Part shown: positions 51,434 to 60,001 of the stretch, piece by piece | How positions within the stretch are numbered: the stretch's first letter is position 1 | Layout of the letters: each line of letters opens with the position of its first letter | Position numbers and translations under genes: made by a program | Notes under the pieces: model-generated | What the model was told of the DNA's origin: nothing | The model's database searches: none | What the model saw: the letters and a program-made list of their open reading frames with translations, nothing else | Assembly: GCA_964353635.1 (NCBI GenBank) | Contig: CAYGVS010000001.1 | Coordinates: forward strand, 1 to 64,000 | DNA from: JAPLVB01 sp964353635 | GTDB taxonomy: Archaea > Aenigmatarchaeota > Aenigmatarchaeia > QMZP01 | Reading direction: 5' to 3' | DNA: 64,000 nucleotides

Positions 51434-54352
51434 ATGTTCACCAAGGAGAGCCTAAGGAAGCAGTTCGCGAAGGACTGGAAGAAGCACTACCAGACAGAGA
51501 TATTCAGGGAGAAGGGATTCATCCGAAAGACATGCCCCAGATGCAGCAAGAGCTTCTGGACTCTAGACCCGGAGCGTGAGGTCTGTGGTGACCCTCCATG
51601 CGAGAACTATGGCTTCATAGGCAAACCCATAGCGAAGCACAAGTGGGATTACATTCAGACATGGAAGGAGTTCGAGTCCTTCTTCAGGAAGAACGGCCAC
51701 GCATCCATCCCTAGGTACCCTGTGATTGACAGATGGAGGCCTGATTTGTTCTTCACCATCGCATCCATCCAGGATTTCCAGAGGATTGACCAGGGCAACA
51801 TGGTCTGGGAGTATCCCGCTGAATCTCTTGTCGTCCCGCAGGTCTGCCTGAGATTCCCTGACATCCCGAATATAGGTGTCACAGGAAGGCACTTCAGCTC
51901 CTTCATAATGTCCGGTCAGCACTCTTTCGGAGGCTACTGGAAGGACAGGTGCCTGCAGCTGAATTTCGAATTCCTTTCAAGCGTCATGGGCATACCCGAG
52001 AAGGAGCTTACGTACGCAGAGGATATCTGGGCGATGCCTGACTTCTCAGGCTTTGGGCCCTGCATAGAGACTTTCTCCCGCGGGCTAGAACTAGTGAATT
52101 CTGTCTTCACTGAATTCACTAAGAAAGGGAATTCCTATGAGGAGCTTCCGCTCAAGGTGATAGATGTCGGCTGGGGGCATGAAAGGCTGGCATGGTTCTC
52201 CAACGGGACGCACACGGCCTATGATGTTGCTTTCGGCCCTGTGATTAAGTGGATGAAATCAAAGTCAGGGCTGAAGGAAAGCGACCTCTTCGACAGGTAT
52301 TCAGTGATAGCCGGCAGCCTCAACTTTGACGAAATGAAGGATTCCAGGAAGGTCAGAGAGGAGATAGCAAAGCAGCTTGGAGTGAACGTGAAAGAGCTGA
52401 ATGATGTGATAGAGCCCATGCAGGCCCTTTATGCAATAGCAGACCACGCCAAGACCCTACTTTTCGCAGTATCAGACGGAGGAATTCCATCGAACGTAGG
52501 AGGCGGCTACAACCTCCGGGTGCTGCTCAGGCGCTCATTGTCCTTCCTTAAGGAGTTCGGATTCAGCTTCACGCTTGAGGAAATCGCAGAGCAGCATGCC
52601 AGGCACCTGAAGCCCCTGTTCCCCGAGCTCAAGGAAGGCATGCCTTCACTCTTAAAAATTCTTGACGTCGAGAAGTCCAGGTATGAGAAGACCCTGGAGA
52701 GGGCTGCACAGCTGATACAGAAAGAGGCGAAAAGGGGCAGTCTGACAGACGAGACCCTCATAAGGCTCTACACATCCAACGGCATAACCCCAGAGCTGAT
52801 AGAGAAGGTCGCTTCATCCCAGAAGCTTCAGATATCGGTTCCAGAGGATTTCTACTCAAGGCTCACTGAGGCCCACCTCATGGGCAAGAAGGAGGAGGAT
52901 AAGGGGCTCAGGCTGGACATTTCAGGGACAGAGAAGACGCAGGCAGTCTACTATGAGAATCCCTACCAGACAGGGCTTGACGCAAGAGTCCTGAAGACCG
53001 TCAAGTCAAAGAGCGATACCTGGATGATTCTGGACAGGACGGTATTCTACCCAGAAGGAGGGGGCCAGCCCGGGGACACGGGACACTTCACTTGCAAAGG
53101 CAAGAAATTCCAGATAATGGACACGCAAAAGATAGGCGATGTCATACTTCACAAGGTGCAGTCCTCCCCAAAGCCTGGGGAATCCATAAGCCTGGAGATT
53201 GACTGGGACAGAAGGCACATGCTTATGAGGATGCACACAGCCACACATATAGTCGCAGGGGCTGCCAGGAAAGTGCTTGGCAAGCACATTTGGCAGGCCG
53301 GAACAAGGAAAGGGATTGAATCCACAAGGCTGGACCTCACGCATTTCCAGCCATTCTCTAAGGACGAGATAAAAAGCATTGAGAAGCTGGCCAATGACAT
53401 CGTTAAGAGGTCCCTGAAGGTTAACACTGCTTTCATGCCAAGGGGGGAGGCTGAATCAAGATACGGGTTTGTGCTTTACCAGGGAGGAGCCTCTCCCGGA
53501 AAGACAGTGAGGGTCGTGAACGTTAGCGAGGGCTTTGACGCAGAGGCCTGCGCAGGGACCCATGTGAAGAGCACGGGCGAGATAGAATCCATCAAGATAA
53601 TCAGGACGGAAAGGATCCAGGACGGGGTGAACAGGCTGGAATTCACATGCGGAAAAGGCGTGCTGGACTTCCAGAGCCGCCAGGAGAAGCTGTTCCTTGA
53701 GGCTGAGCGCAAGATAAAATCGCTGGAGTTCCTAGAAAACGCCAGCGTTGAGAAAAAAGATGCAGAAGCTGAGATTCAGGAGTCTGCAAGGGTTTTTTCT
53801 GTTGACGCTGAAAGCCTTGCAAAGACCATAGAGAGGTTCGGCAGGGAGATCCGCTCCAATCAGGATGAGATAAACAGCATCAGGGAGCGGTTGGGAGAAC
53901 CCAAGCTGCTCCTTTTGCAGGAGGAGGAAATCAAACCAATGCTTTCAAAACCAGGGAGAACGCTCGGAGAGCTTTCCAGGACAGTCTTCTCTGTCTGGAA
54001 GGAGCAGAAAAGGGCAATTGAAAAGCTCAGGGAAAGCTTCTCCAAGGCAGAAGGAAAGACGCTGATAGGAAAAGCCAGGGGAGAGCAGATATTCGAGATA
54101 GTCCCTGGGGAGAGGAAGACCCTAATAGAGATAGCCAGCGGCATCCTCTCAGAAAAGCCAGGCATCACTGTTGTCCTGGCCAACCAGGGCGGCGACATAA
54201 TAGCCATGAGCAAGAAGCAGGATGCAGGAAAGCTCATAAGGGAGATATGCCAGAAGGCCGGAGGCTCTGGAGGAGGAAGCGCTCAGCTCGGACAGGGGAA
54301 AGCCGACCTCTCAAAACTGCTTAAGCTCAAAGAGTTCAAAACTCCCTCATGA
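51434..54352 (+). CDS. alaS: Alanyl-tRNA synthetase
   Basis: A 972-residue archaeal-type AlaRS. The N-terminus has a zinc insert (C-P-R-C and C-G-D-P-P-C) absent from bacterial forms; the aminoacylation core, the tRNA-recognition domain, the editing domain (HTATHI, Cys-containing C-A-G-T-H) and the C-terminal G-rich oligomerisation domain ending G-G-S-G-G-G follow in order. It charges tRNA-Ala and deacylates Ser/Gly mischarged species. Its stop overlaps the convergent thioredoxin-like gene by 17 bases. Confidence 0.95.
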   Translation: MFTKESLRKQFAKDWKKHYQTEIFREKGFIRKTCPRCSKSFWTLDPEREVCGDPPCENYGFIGKPIAKHKWDYIQTWKEFESFFRKNGHASIPRYPVIDRWRPDLFFTIASIQDFQRIDQGNMVWEYPAESLVVPQVCLRFPDIPNIGVTGRHFSSFIMSGQHSFGGYWKDRCLQLNFEFLSSVMGIPEKELTYAEDIWAMPDFSGFGPCIETFSRGLELVNSVFTEFTKKGNSYEELPLKVIDVGWGHERLAWFSNGTHTAYDVAFGPVIKWMKSKSGLKESDLFDRYSVIAGSLNFDEMKDSRKVREEIAKQLGVNVKELNDVIEPMQALYAIADHAKTLLFAVSDGGIPSNVGGGYNLRVLLRRSLSFLKEFGFSFTLEEIAEQHARHLKPLFPELKEGMPSLLKILDVEKSRYEKTLERAAQLIQKEAKRGSLTDETLIRLYTSNGITPELIEKVASSQKLQISVPEDFYSRLTEAHLMGKKEEDKGLRLDISGTEKTQAVYYENPYQTGLDARVLKTVKSKSDTWMILDRTVFYPEGGGQPGDTGHFTCKGKKFQIMDTQKIGDVILHKVQSSPKPGESISLEIDWDRRHMLMRMHTATHIVAGAARKVLGKHIWQAGTRKGIESTRLDLTHFQPFSKDEIKSIEKLANDIVKRSLKVNTAFMPRGEAESRYGFVLYQGGASPGKTVRVVNVSEGFDAEACAGTHVKSTGEIESIKIIRTERIQDGVNRLEFTCGKGVLDFQSRQEKLFLEAERKIKSLEFLENASVEKKDAEAEIQESARVFSVDAESLAKTIERFGREIRSNQDEINSIRERLGEPKLLLLQEEEIKPMLSKPGRTLGELSRTVFSVWKEQKRAIEKLRESFSKAEGKTLIGKARGEQIFEIVPGERKTLIEIASGILSEKPGITVVLANQGGDIIAMSKKQDAGKLIREICQKAGGSGGGSAQLGQGKADLSKLLKLKEFKTPS

Positions 54353-54779
54353 GGCACTCAGAAGGCTGCGCAATCGCTACATCACAGAACTTGTCGATAA
54401 GATTCTGATCGTTAAGCGTCATGTTACCCAGGCTCACAATCTTTCCGCCAGAACCCACTATCTGCAAAGAGGTTTCATTCGCGCCTACCTCCTGCAGCAC
54501 TGCAAAATCGCTCATCCTCTGGGCAAAGCTCTCGAGAATGGCCTTTTTATCTATGCAGTCAGTGCAGTTCTCCGTATAATAATACTCTATTATGACCTTG
54601 CCTGAGCGAAGGAGATAAACAGCCTCTTCAGTAGTCAGCTGCTTCGTGACTATGGTAGGGATCTTCATTTCAGGCGTCTGGACCACCGCAGTGTTCATTG
54701 CGCTGTTGAGCGCGAATCCTGCGGCTGACAATATCATTATTGCGCCGATGACTATGGCAGCGATACTTTCCCTCATCAT
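54336..54779 (-). CDS. Membrane-anchored thioredoxin-like protein
   Basis: A 147-residue protein with one N-terminal membrane helix (about residues 7-27) and a thioredoxin-like domain; the C-x-x-C redox motif is C-T-D-C in YYTENCTDCIDKK (about residues 72-75). It faces outside the cell and would handle disulfides. The many Cys-rich exported proteins in this genome are plausible clients. Divergent from the PHP gene over a 91-base AT-rich promoter region. Confidence 0.78.
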   Translation of the reverse strand: MMRESIAAIVIGAIMILSAAGFALNSAMNTAVVQTPEMKIPTIVTKQLTTEEAVYLLRSGKVIIEYYYTENCTDCIDKKAILESFAQRMSDFAVLQEVGANETSLQIVGSGGKIVSLGNMTLNDQNLIDKFCDVAIAQPSECLMREF

Positions 54780-54834
54780 ATCAGGTCACCAGATATATGA
54801 CATTACTCAAATCCTTATTATTGATGAGGGTAAG

Positions 54835-54844
54835 TTATATAAAA
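54835..54844 (+). promoter_or_regulatory. TATA box of the PHP gene
   Basis: TTATATAAAA about 27-36 bases before the ATG at 54871; implies a very short leader. No Shine-Dalgarno sequence precedes the ATG. Confidence 0.55.
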
Positions 54845-54870
54845 CCTCGCAGAATCATCGGAAAATAATT

Positions 54871-55575
54871 ATGAAAGGATGGGAAAGGCATTCCGACTTC
54901 CTTGGAAAAGGAGACTGGCATGTCCATACAAGATACACTGACGGCAGGAATACTGTTGCTGAGATGTGCAGGCAGGCCCAGAAGAACGGGCTTCGGCTCA
55001 TAGCTTTTACAGAGCACGTAAGGAAAAGGCTTTCCTATGATTTCAGCAGGCTTGAATCAGACGTGAAAAGGGCAAGAAAAAGATATCCGGACATGAGGAT
55101 ACTGCTGGGATGCGAGGCAAAGGTGCTGGATACAGAAGGCAACCTTGACGTCTCCCCTGATGTGGCAGGCAAATGCGAGATAATTCTCGGAACCTTCCAC
55201 AGCTTCCCGCTCTTGAATGAAGGCGACAATGGCTTGAAGGCGTTTCCGACGCCTTCTGTCTTTAGTCGCCTTCCATCCATTTCAGGCAAGGAAAGACTTG
55301 AAAAGGCCCTGGTGAACATGCTGAAGAACCCTGATGTGGACATCTGGACCCACCCGCTCACCTTCTTCCAAAAGTGTCCCATGTGCGAGAAGGATGTAGC
55401 AAGGATGATTAAGCTCTGCATTGAGAACAAGGTCCTCGTGGAGGACAACATACGGCCAAGATACAGGTCACCTCGGCTTGTGGATTACTGCAGGAGGATG
55501 GGCGCCACGATAGTGAAGAGCTCCGATGCCCATGGAATTGAGGACCTCATGGTTCTTAAAGAAGGGAACGAATAA
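54871..55575 (+). CDS. PHP-domain phosphoesterase
   Basis: A 234-residue PHP-type metal phosphoesterase with DWHVHTRYTDG (about residues 17-27), a C-E-A-K block, T-F-H-S and S-S-D-A-H near the C-terminus. Such enzymes include histidinol phosphatase-like and nucleotide phosphatases; the substrate is not clear. A stem-loop element (55219-55273) lies inside the coding region and encodes residues about 117-135, an insert-like segment. The ATG at 54871 follows the TATA box; the open frame runs far upstream without protein-like sequence. Confidence 0.85.
   Translation: MKGWERHSDFLGKGDWHVHTRYTDGRNTVAEMCRQAQKNGLRLIAFTEHVRKRLSYDFSRLESDVKRARKRYPDMRILLGCEAKVLDTEGNLDVSPDVAGKCEIILGTFHSFPLLNEGDNGLKAFPTPSVFSRLPSISGKERLEKALVNMLKNPDVDIWTHPLTFFQKCPMCEKDVARMIKLCIENKVLVEDNIRPRYRSPRLVDYCRRMGATIVKSSDAHGIEDLMVLKEGNE
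55219..55273 (+). repeat. Two-level stem-loop, copy of the L1 leader element
   Basis: Outer stem GAAGGCGAC/GTCGCCTTC (55219-55227/55265-55273, perfect) around an inner hairpin GAAGGCGT/ACGCCTTC (55236-55243/55249-55256, perfect). The joining sequence AATGGCTT matches the element at 43561-43617 and the arms differ by paired changes, so the fold is conserved. Here it sits within the PHP coding sequence. Confidence 0.65.
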
Positions 55576-55606
55576 AAGAAGCGTTCATAATAATAGTGTG
55601 ATTGGA

Positions 55607-56611
55607 ATGCTCGAAGTGCTCGCTGTCATAATAGTGTCCTTCACCTTCACGCTCTACTTCACCCCCAAATGGATAAAGAAGGCCAAGGAATTCGGCCTCA
55701 CAGGCAAGGACATGAACAAGTTCGACAAGCCTGACGTTTCTGAAGCAGGAGGCATTATTGTGATACTTGGTCTCCTTTCAGGGGTTCTATTCTACATATT
55801 CCTGGAGACATTCTTCCTGAAGACAGGAGCGCAGACAGCGCTAATTTTCGCAGCCCTGCTCACTGTTCTCTTGGCAGGCTTCTTAGGCTTCATCGACGAT
55901 GTGCTTGGGTGGAAGAAAGGGCTTAGCAGATGGCAGAAACCGCTTTTGACAGTCCCGATGGCAATACCCCTCATGGTGATAAACGCAGGGGAATCAGCCA
56001 TGAGCGTCCCTCTTTTCGGCCTGGTCGATTTCGGGATCGTATACCCTCTAATAATCATACCCTTGGGCATCGTTGGCGCAGCCAACGGCTTCAACATGCT
56101 GGCGGGCTTCAACGGCCTGGAAGCAGGCATGGGCGCAATCGCCCTCGGGACTCTCGGGACGATAAGCCTTCTGAAAGGCGAGGTCTGGCTGGCAGCCATT
56201 GCCTTTGCAGCAGTGGCAAGCCTTGCGGCCTTCCTTGTTTTCAACTGGAATCCGGCAAAGATATTTCCAGGGGACAGCTTAACCTACGGGATAGGCGCCA
56301 TGATAGCTGTCATAGCCATCCTCGGGAACATGGAGAAGATAGGGCTGATCCTTTTCATCCCCTTCATAATAGATGCGTTCCTTTCGCTCTGGCCTGAGCT
56401 AAGAGGCCATAAGAAAGTGGAGGCCTTCGGAAGGGTGAACAGGGACAACAGCCTTGAGATGCCGTATGATAGGATATTGAGCTTCGAGCACTTTGGGATA
56501 TTTGCGCTGAAGAAGATAAAGCAGAAGGTCTTTGAGCGTGATGTCACCTTGTTCTTCCTTGCCATAGAAGCCGTGCTCTCGGCAGCAGTGTTTCTATTTT
56601 TCTTGTCTTGA
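55607..56611 (+). CDS. GlcNAc-1-phosphate transferase (Alg7/AglH/WecA family)
   Basis: A 334-residue polytopic membrane enzyme (about ten helices) of the polyprenyl-phosphate HexNAc-1-P transferase family. Visible: D-K-P-D-V-S-E-A-G-G at the cytoplasmic loop, F-I-D-D-V-L-G with the paired aspartates, and N-G-F-N-M-L-A-G-F-N-G-L-E, the uridine-binding stretch. It starts N-glycan or envelope glycan assembly on dolichyl phosphate. The ATG at 55607 is preferred; a GTG nine bases upstream is possible. Confidence 0.9.
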   Translation: MLEVLAVIIVSFTFTLYFTPKWIKKAKEFGLTGKDMNKFDKPDVSEAGGIIVILGLLSGVLFYIFLETFFLKTGAQTALIFAALLTVLLAGFLGFIDDVLGWKKGLSRWQKPLLTVPMAIPLMVINAGESAMSVPLFGLVDFGIVYPLIIIPLGIVGAANGFNMLAGFNGLEAGMGAIALGTLGTISLLKGEVWLAAIAFAAVASLAAFLVFNWNPAKIFPGDSLTYGIGAMIAVIAILGNMEKIGLILFIPFIIDAFLSLWPELRGHKKVEAFGRVNRDNSLEMPYDRILSFEHFGIFALKKIKQKVFERDVTLFFLAIEAVLSAAVFLFFLS

Positions 56612-57688
56612 ATACTCCTTTAGAAACCAGCTTTTTTCCCCGTCTGTGTAAACCTCTTCCCAGAACCTCTTCATCACAGTCCCCCACTTCACCTGAGGCG
56701 GCTTGATTTTCTCTCCAAGCGCTATCTTGAGTCCAAGATAGGGCAGGTTGGCTCCGGCGCCCACGCAGGCCACGGTGGTCCCTGCAAGCCTGGGCTGGAC
56801 CTCTATCAGCCTTGGCCCATCTTTCCCGTATTTGAACTGGATGTTGATGTTGAAATCCAGGCCAAGCTTCCTGCACACGAACTCTGCCTTCTCAATTATC
56901 TCCTGGTTCTTTTCCACAACGGCTGTTGTGGATATCCCCTGCTTTGTTACCGCGCGCACCCGTGGTATGGTGACTACAGGCTTGTGCTTCTCAAGAAGTA
57001 TGTCAACCGTGTATTCCTTCCCTTCAAGATATTCCATCACCACAAGCTCTGGAAGCCCTGATTTCTCATAGCCTTTGAGAATTGCCAAGATATCCTTGAA
57101 GTCAGCAAAGGCAGAGCCAGGCTTTTCCCTGAACAGCAGCTCGCCCCTGCTTGCAGAGGGCTTCAGTATGCGGAATCCTCTGCTTCCATGGCCAAAGGCT
57201 GGCTTGAAGCAGACTGGATTCTTGGGGAATCCCAAATCCTTGGCAGCCTTCTCGAACTCAGAGGAGCTTTTTGCGAACCTGAACTCCGGGGCAATCCCAT
57301 GCCTGCTGAACATCTCATAGCATGTTTTCTTGTTCTGGCTGGGCTCTATCGCCCTGGCTTCTGAAAGCACAACCTTTACTCCAAGCGATTCGATTTCCTT
57401 TTTTGCCTTTGCAAGCGGGAGAAGTTCTGGATCGACCCACGAGAAGAGCGCAGCAGGCCTCTCCTTCTTGCAGATATCCATTATCTTTGGGATGAAGTCA
57501 GGGCTGCAGCCCGGAGGTATGGCATACGCCTTCTCCGCAAGATGGAAGCCGTATGAGTCTGGATTCATGTCGGCCGTCACAAGCCTAATTTTCCGGCCTT
57601 CCTGCTGTGCCCCGATCCTAAGCGATTTGAAAAGGCTATATGCGCCTGGGGATCCTGCTCCTGTGGCAAAAACGGTAAGCGTTTCCAT
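56594..57688 (-). CDS. ATP-grasp ligase
   Basis: A 364-residue protein with a Rossmann-like N-terminus (FATGAGSPGAY) and an ATP-grasp fold: the C-F-K-P-A lysine and G-H-G-S-R-G loop, E-Y-L-E-G-K-E-Y, and F-N-I-N-I-Q-F-K-Y...L-I-E-V-Q-P-R metal site. It is similar in layout to carbamoyl-phosphate synthase-like ligases of unknown substrate in glycan clusters. It would join a carboxylate to an amine or similar using ATP. Convergent with the GlcNAc-1-P transferase, overlapping by 18 bases; divergent from the deacetylase. Confidence 0.85.
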   Translation of the reverse strand: METLTVFATGAGSPGAYSLFKSLRIGAQQEGRKIRLVTADMNPDSYGFHLAEKAYAIPPGCSPDFIPKIMDICKKERPAALFSWVDPELLPLAKAKKEIESLGVKVVLSEARAIEPSQNKKTCYEMFSRHGIAPEFRFAKSSSEFEKAAKDLGFPKNPVCFKPAFGHGSRGFRILKPSASRGELLFREKPGSAFADFKDILAILKGYEKSGLPELVVMEYLEGKEYTVDILLEKHKPVVTIPRVRAVTKQGISTTAVVEKNQEIIEKAEFVCRKLGLDFNINIQFKYGKDGPRLIEVQPRLAGTTVACVGAGANLPYLGLKIALGEKIKPPQVKWGTVMKRFWEEVYTDGEKSWFLKEYSRQEK

Positions 57689-57762
57689 GCATTCGATTTG
57701 TGTTTCAATCTTTATAAGTTAAACATCCAGAAAAGATGTGTAGAGCCCTCATAGTGATTGCG

Positions 57763-58374
57763 ATGAAACGCGTTCTTTTCATAAGCGCCCACCCGGATGA
57801 CTTTGAATTCGGGGCGGGCGGGACTTTCCTGAAGCTCAAGGAGGCTGGGGCACAATGCTTCAGCCTTGTCATGAGCGACTGCTCTGAGCAGAAGGGGAAC
57901 GAAGGCATTGTCTGCGAGTTCCATGAATCCATCAAAGCCCTTGGCCTCACCCAAGGCGAGTTCCGGCTGCTAAATCTGCCTAATACAAGGCTCCCTGAAA
58001 GCGAGGCAAAGATAAGGGAGGAGATGGAGAAGCTCAGGGACGGGCTCAAGCCTGATGTAATATTCACTCATGACCTTGACAACCTCCACCAGGATCACAA
58101 AAGTGTTGCAGAGCAGGCATTAAGGGTTTTTAAGACGCAGTCCATACTCTTTTACCAGGACATTAAAAGCACCCCGCACTTCATGCCTAACTTTTTTGCG
58201 GAGATAACAAAGGAGCAGTTGGAAAGGAAGCTGAAAGCCTTGGAGTGCTACAAGACGCAGTTCAGGAGATACTATCATGACATGGAGTTCGTGAAGGCCA
58301 TAGCAAGGGTGCACGGGAAAAGGATAAATGCGGAATTCGCTGAGGCCTTCCGGGCTTGCCAGTATGCAATATGA
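57763..58374 (+). CDS. PIG-L/LmbE family deacetylase
   Basis: A 203-residue zinc-dependent N-deacetylase: metal site A-H-P-D-D (about residues 10-14) with H-Q-D-H near residue 112. The family removes acetyl from GlcNAc-containing lipids or nucleotides. It is probably part of the glycan cluster. The ATG at 57763 gives the canonical start MKRVLFISAHPDD; an upstream ATG at 57736, 22 bases after a TATA box (57711), would add nine residues. Confidence 0.88.
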   Translation: MKRVLFISAHPDDFEFGAGGTFLKLKEAGAQCFSLVMSDCSEQKGNEGIVCEFHESIKALGLTQGEFRLLNLPNTRLPESEAKIREEMEKLRDGLKPDVIFTHDLDNLHQDHKSVAEQALRVFKTQSILFYQDIKSTPHFMPNFFAEITKEQLERKLKALECYKTQFRRYYHDMEFVKAIARVHGKRINAEFAEAFRACQYAI

Positions 58375-58383
58375 AGTGGGATA

Positions 58384-59349
58384 ATGATAAACGTCGGCGT
58401 GATCGGAGTAGGGAATATGGGCAAGCACCACGCAAGGGTCTACTCATCCATAAAAGGCTGCAGGCTGGTCGCTGTCTCGGACATAAATGAAAAGGCCGGC
58501 AGGGATATAGCGAAGCAGCACTCATGCCTTTACTTCAGGGACTACAAGGAGATGCTCAACGAGCAGATAGACGCAGTTTCCATCGCCATCCCCACAATAT
58601 ATCACAAGGAAGCCGCTCTTGCCTGCATAAACGCGGGCAAGCATATTCTGATTGAGAAGCCTATTGCGGACACAGTGGAGAGCGCAAAGGAAATAATCAA
58701 CGCAGCAAAGAGGATGAAGGTCAAGCTGGGTGTGGGCCACGTCGAGAGGTTCAACCCTGCAGTTCAGAAGCTGAAGCAGATGATGAACAACGGGGAGCTG
58801 GGGAGCATAACCACGGTGCTTGCAAGGAGGGTGGGCGTTTTCCCGCCGCAGATAAAGGACGCTAACGTGATTATAGACCTCGCTGTCCATGACATAGACA
58901 TCCTTAATTTCATCCTTGGGAGAACACCGACAAGGATACATGCAGAAGCCGGGAAGGCTTTGATAAACAGGAGAGAGGATTACGCAGACATTCTCCTGAA
59001 ATATGACGGAACCAATGCCTTGGTCCAGGTCAACTGGATAACCCCTGTAAAGATAAGGAGCTTGGCCATAACCGGCACAAAGGGCTACGCTGAGCTCAAC
59101 TACGTCACCCAGGAGCTTGTCCTCTACAGGAGCAAGTACGAGAGGAATTTCGAAACATTCGAGGATATAGTGAAGTTCGCCGAGCCTGAAATAATCAAGA
59201 TAAAAGTCAGGAAGTCAGAGCCCCTGAAGGAAGAGTTGAAGAATTTTATCCAGTGCGTGAAATCTAAAAGGAATCCTCTTGTGTCAGGCGAGGATGGCCT
59301 GAAATCCCTTGAGGTTGCGATGGAGATATTGAGGTCATATGGCAAATGA
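58384..59349 (+). CDS. Gfo/Idh/MocA oxidoreductase (sugar-nucleotide 3-dehydrogenase-like)
   Basis: A 321-residue NAD(P)-dependent oxidoreductase: Rossmann GVIGVGNMGKHH, the catalytic lysine in HILIEKPIAD, and the D-L-A-V-H-D-I-D block. With the hexapeptide acetyltransferase and DegT aminotransferase that follow, it mirrors the WlbA-type step in making UDP-2,3-diacetamido sugars: oxidation of the C3 hydroxyl, amination, then acetylation. It lies nine bases after the deacetylase and overlaps the acetyltransferase frame. Confidence 0.88.
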   Translation: MINVGVIGVGNMGKHHARVYSSIKGCRLVAVSDINEKAGRDIAKQHSCLYFRDYKEMLNEQIDAVSIAIPTIYHKEAALACINAGKHILIEKPIADTVESAKEIINAAKRMKVKLGVGHVERFNPAVQKLKQMMNNGELGSITTVLARRVGVFPPQIKDANVIIDLAVHDIDILNFILGRTPTRIHAEAGKALINRREDYADILLKYDGTNALVQVNWITPVKIRSLAITGTKGYAELNYVTQELVLYRSKYERNFETFEDIVKFAEPEIIKIKVRKSEPLKEELKNFIQCVKSKRNPLVSGEDGLKSLEVAMEILRSYGK

Positions 59350-60001
59350 TAGTGGAGGGAAGGTGGCTAAGCCACCTTCAATCGAAGGACGTGGAAAGAA
59401 GCAGACAGGGTCTGCTTCAAAGAAAGGCGAAGTGTTTGTGCACAAGACAGCTGAGGTCTCGGAAAAAGCGACCGTAGGCGAAGGGACGAAGATATGGAAC
59501 AACGCTCAGATCAGGGAGCTGGCCTCTGTTGGCAAAGGCTGCATCATCGGCAAGAACGCTTACATAGATGAGAGGGTTAAGATAGGAAACGGGGTGAAAA
59601 TCCAGAACAACGCTTGCGTCTATTACAACACCATAATCGAGGACGATGTGATGATAGGGCCTAATGTGGTCTTCACGAACGATCTTTATCCCCGGTCATT
59701 CATTTGGAGCGAGGAGAAAAGGGGACCTCCCATAACAGTCGGCAAGGGCGCCTCCATCGGCGCAAACACCACGATAATTTGTGGCCGCAGGATTGGGAGC
59801 TATGCAATAATAGGTGCAGGGTCAGTGGTGACAAAGGACATACCTGAGTATGCGCTGGCATACGGAAACCCCGCAACCATCCACGGCTTTGTCTGTGAGT
59901 GCGGGAGGAAGCTGGACAAGGCAAAGCTAAAGTCAGGCTCGATAATTTGCGACAGATGCAGGAAAGCGATTCCTGTGGACAGCAAGCTCTTATGCAGATG
60001 A
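59339..60001 (+). CDS. Hexapeptide-repeat acetyltransferase with zinc ribbon
   Basis: A left-handed beta-helix acetyltransferase (WlbB/WbpD-like): about six hexapeptide turns from V-F-V-H-K-T-A-E-V-S to the G-A-G-S-V-V-T-K-D-I block, then a C-terminal ribbon with C-E-C and C-D-R-C. It would acetylate the 3-amino group of a UDP-sugar. The first about 31 codons are low-complexity and are encoded by two perfect hairpins (59359-59379, 59398-59418), so the real start may be the GTG at 59432 (VFVHK), giving 189 residues instead of 220. Confidence 0.88.
   Translation: MANDSGGKVAKPPSIEGRGKKQTGSASKKGEVFVHKTAEVSEKATVGEGTKIWNNAQIRELASVGKGCIIGKNAYIDERVKIGNGVKIQNNACVYYNTIIEDDVMIGPNVVFTNDLYPRSFIWSEEKRGPPITVGKGASIGANTTIICGRRIGSYAIIGAGSVVTKDIPEYALAYGNPATIHGFVCECGRKLDKAKLKSGSIICDRCRKAIPVDSKLLCR
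59359..59418 (+). promoter_or_regulatory. Two tandem perfect hairpins before the conserved acetyltransferase start
   Basis: GAAGGTGGC/GCCACCTTC (59359-59367/59371-59379, three-base loop) and GAAGCAGAC/GTCTGCTTC (59398-59406/59410-59418, three-base loop). Both belong to the GAA/TTC hairpin set. They end 13 bases before the GTG at 59432. Confidence 0.6.
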
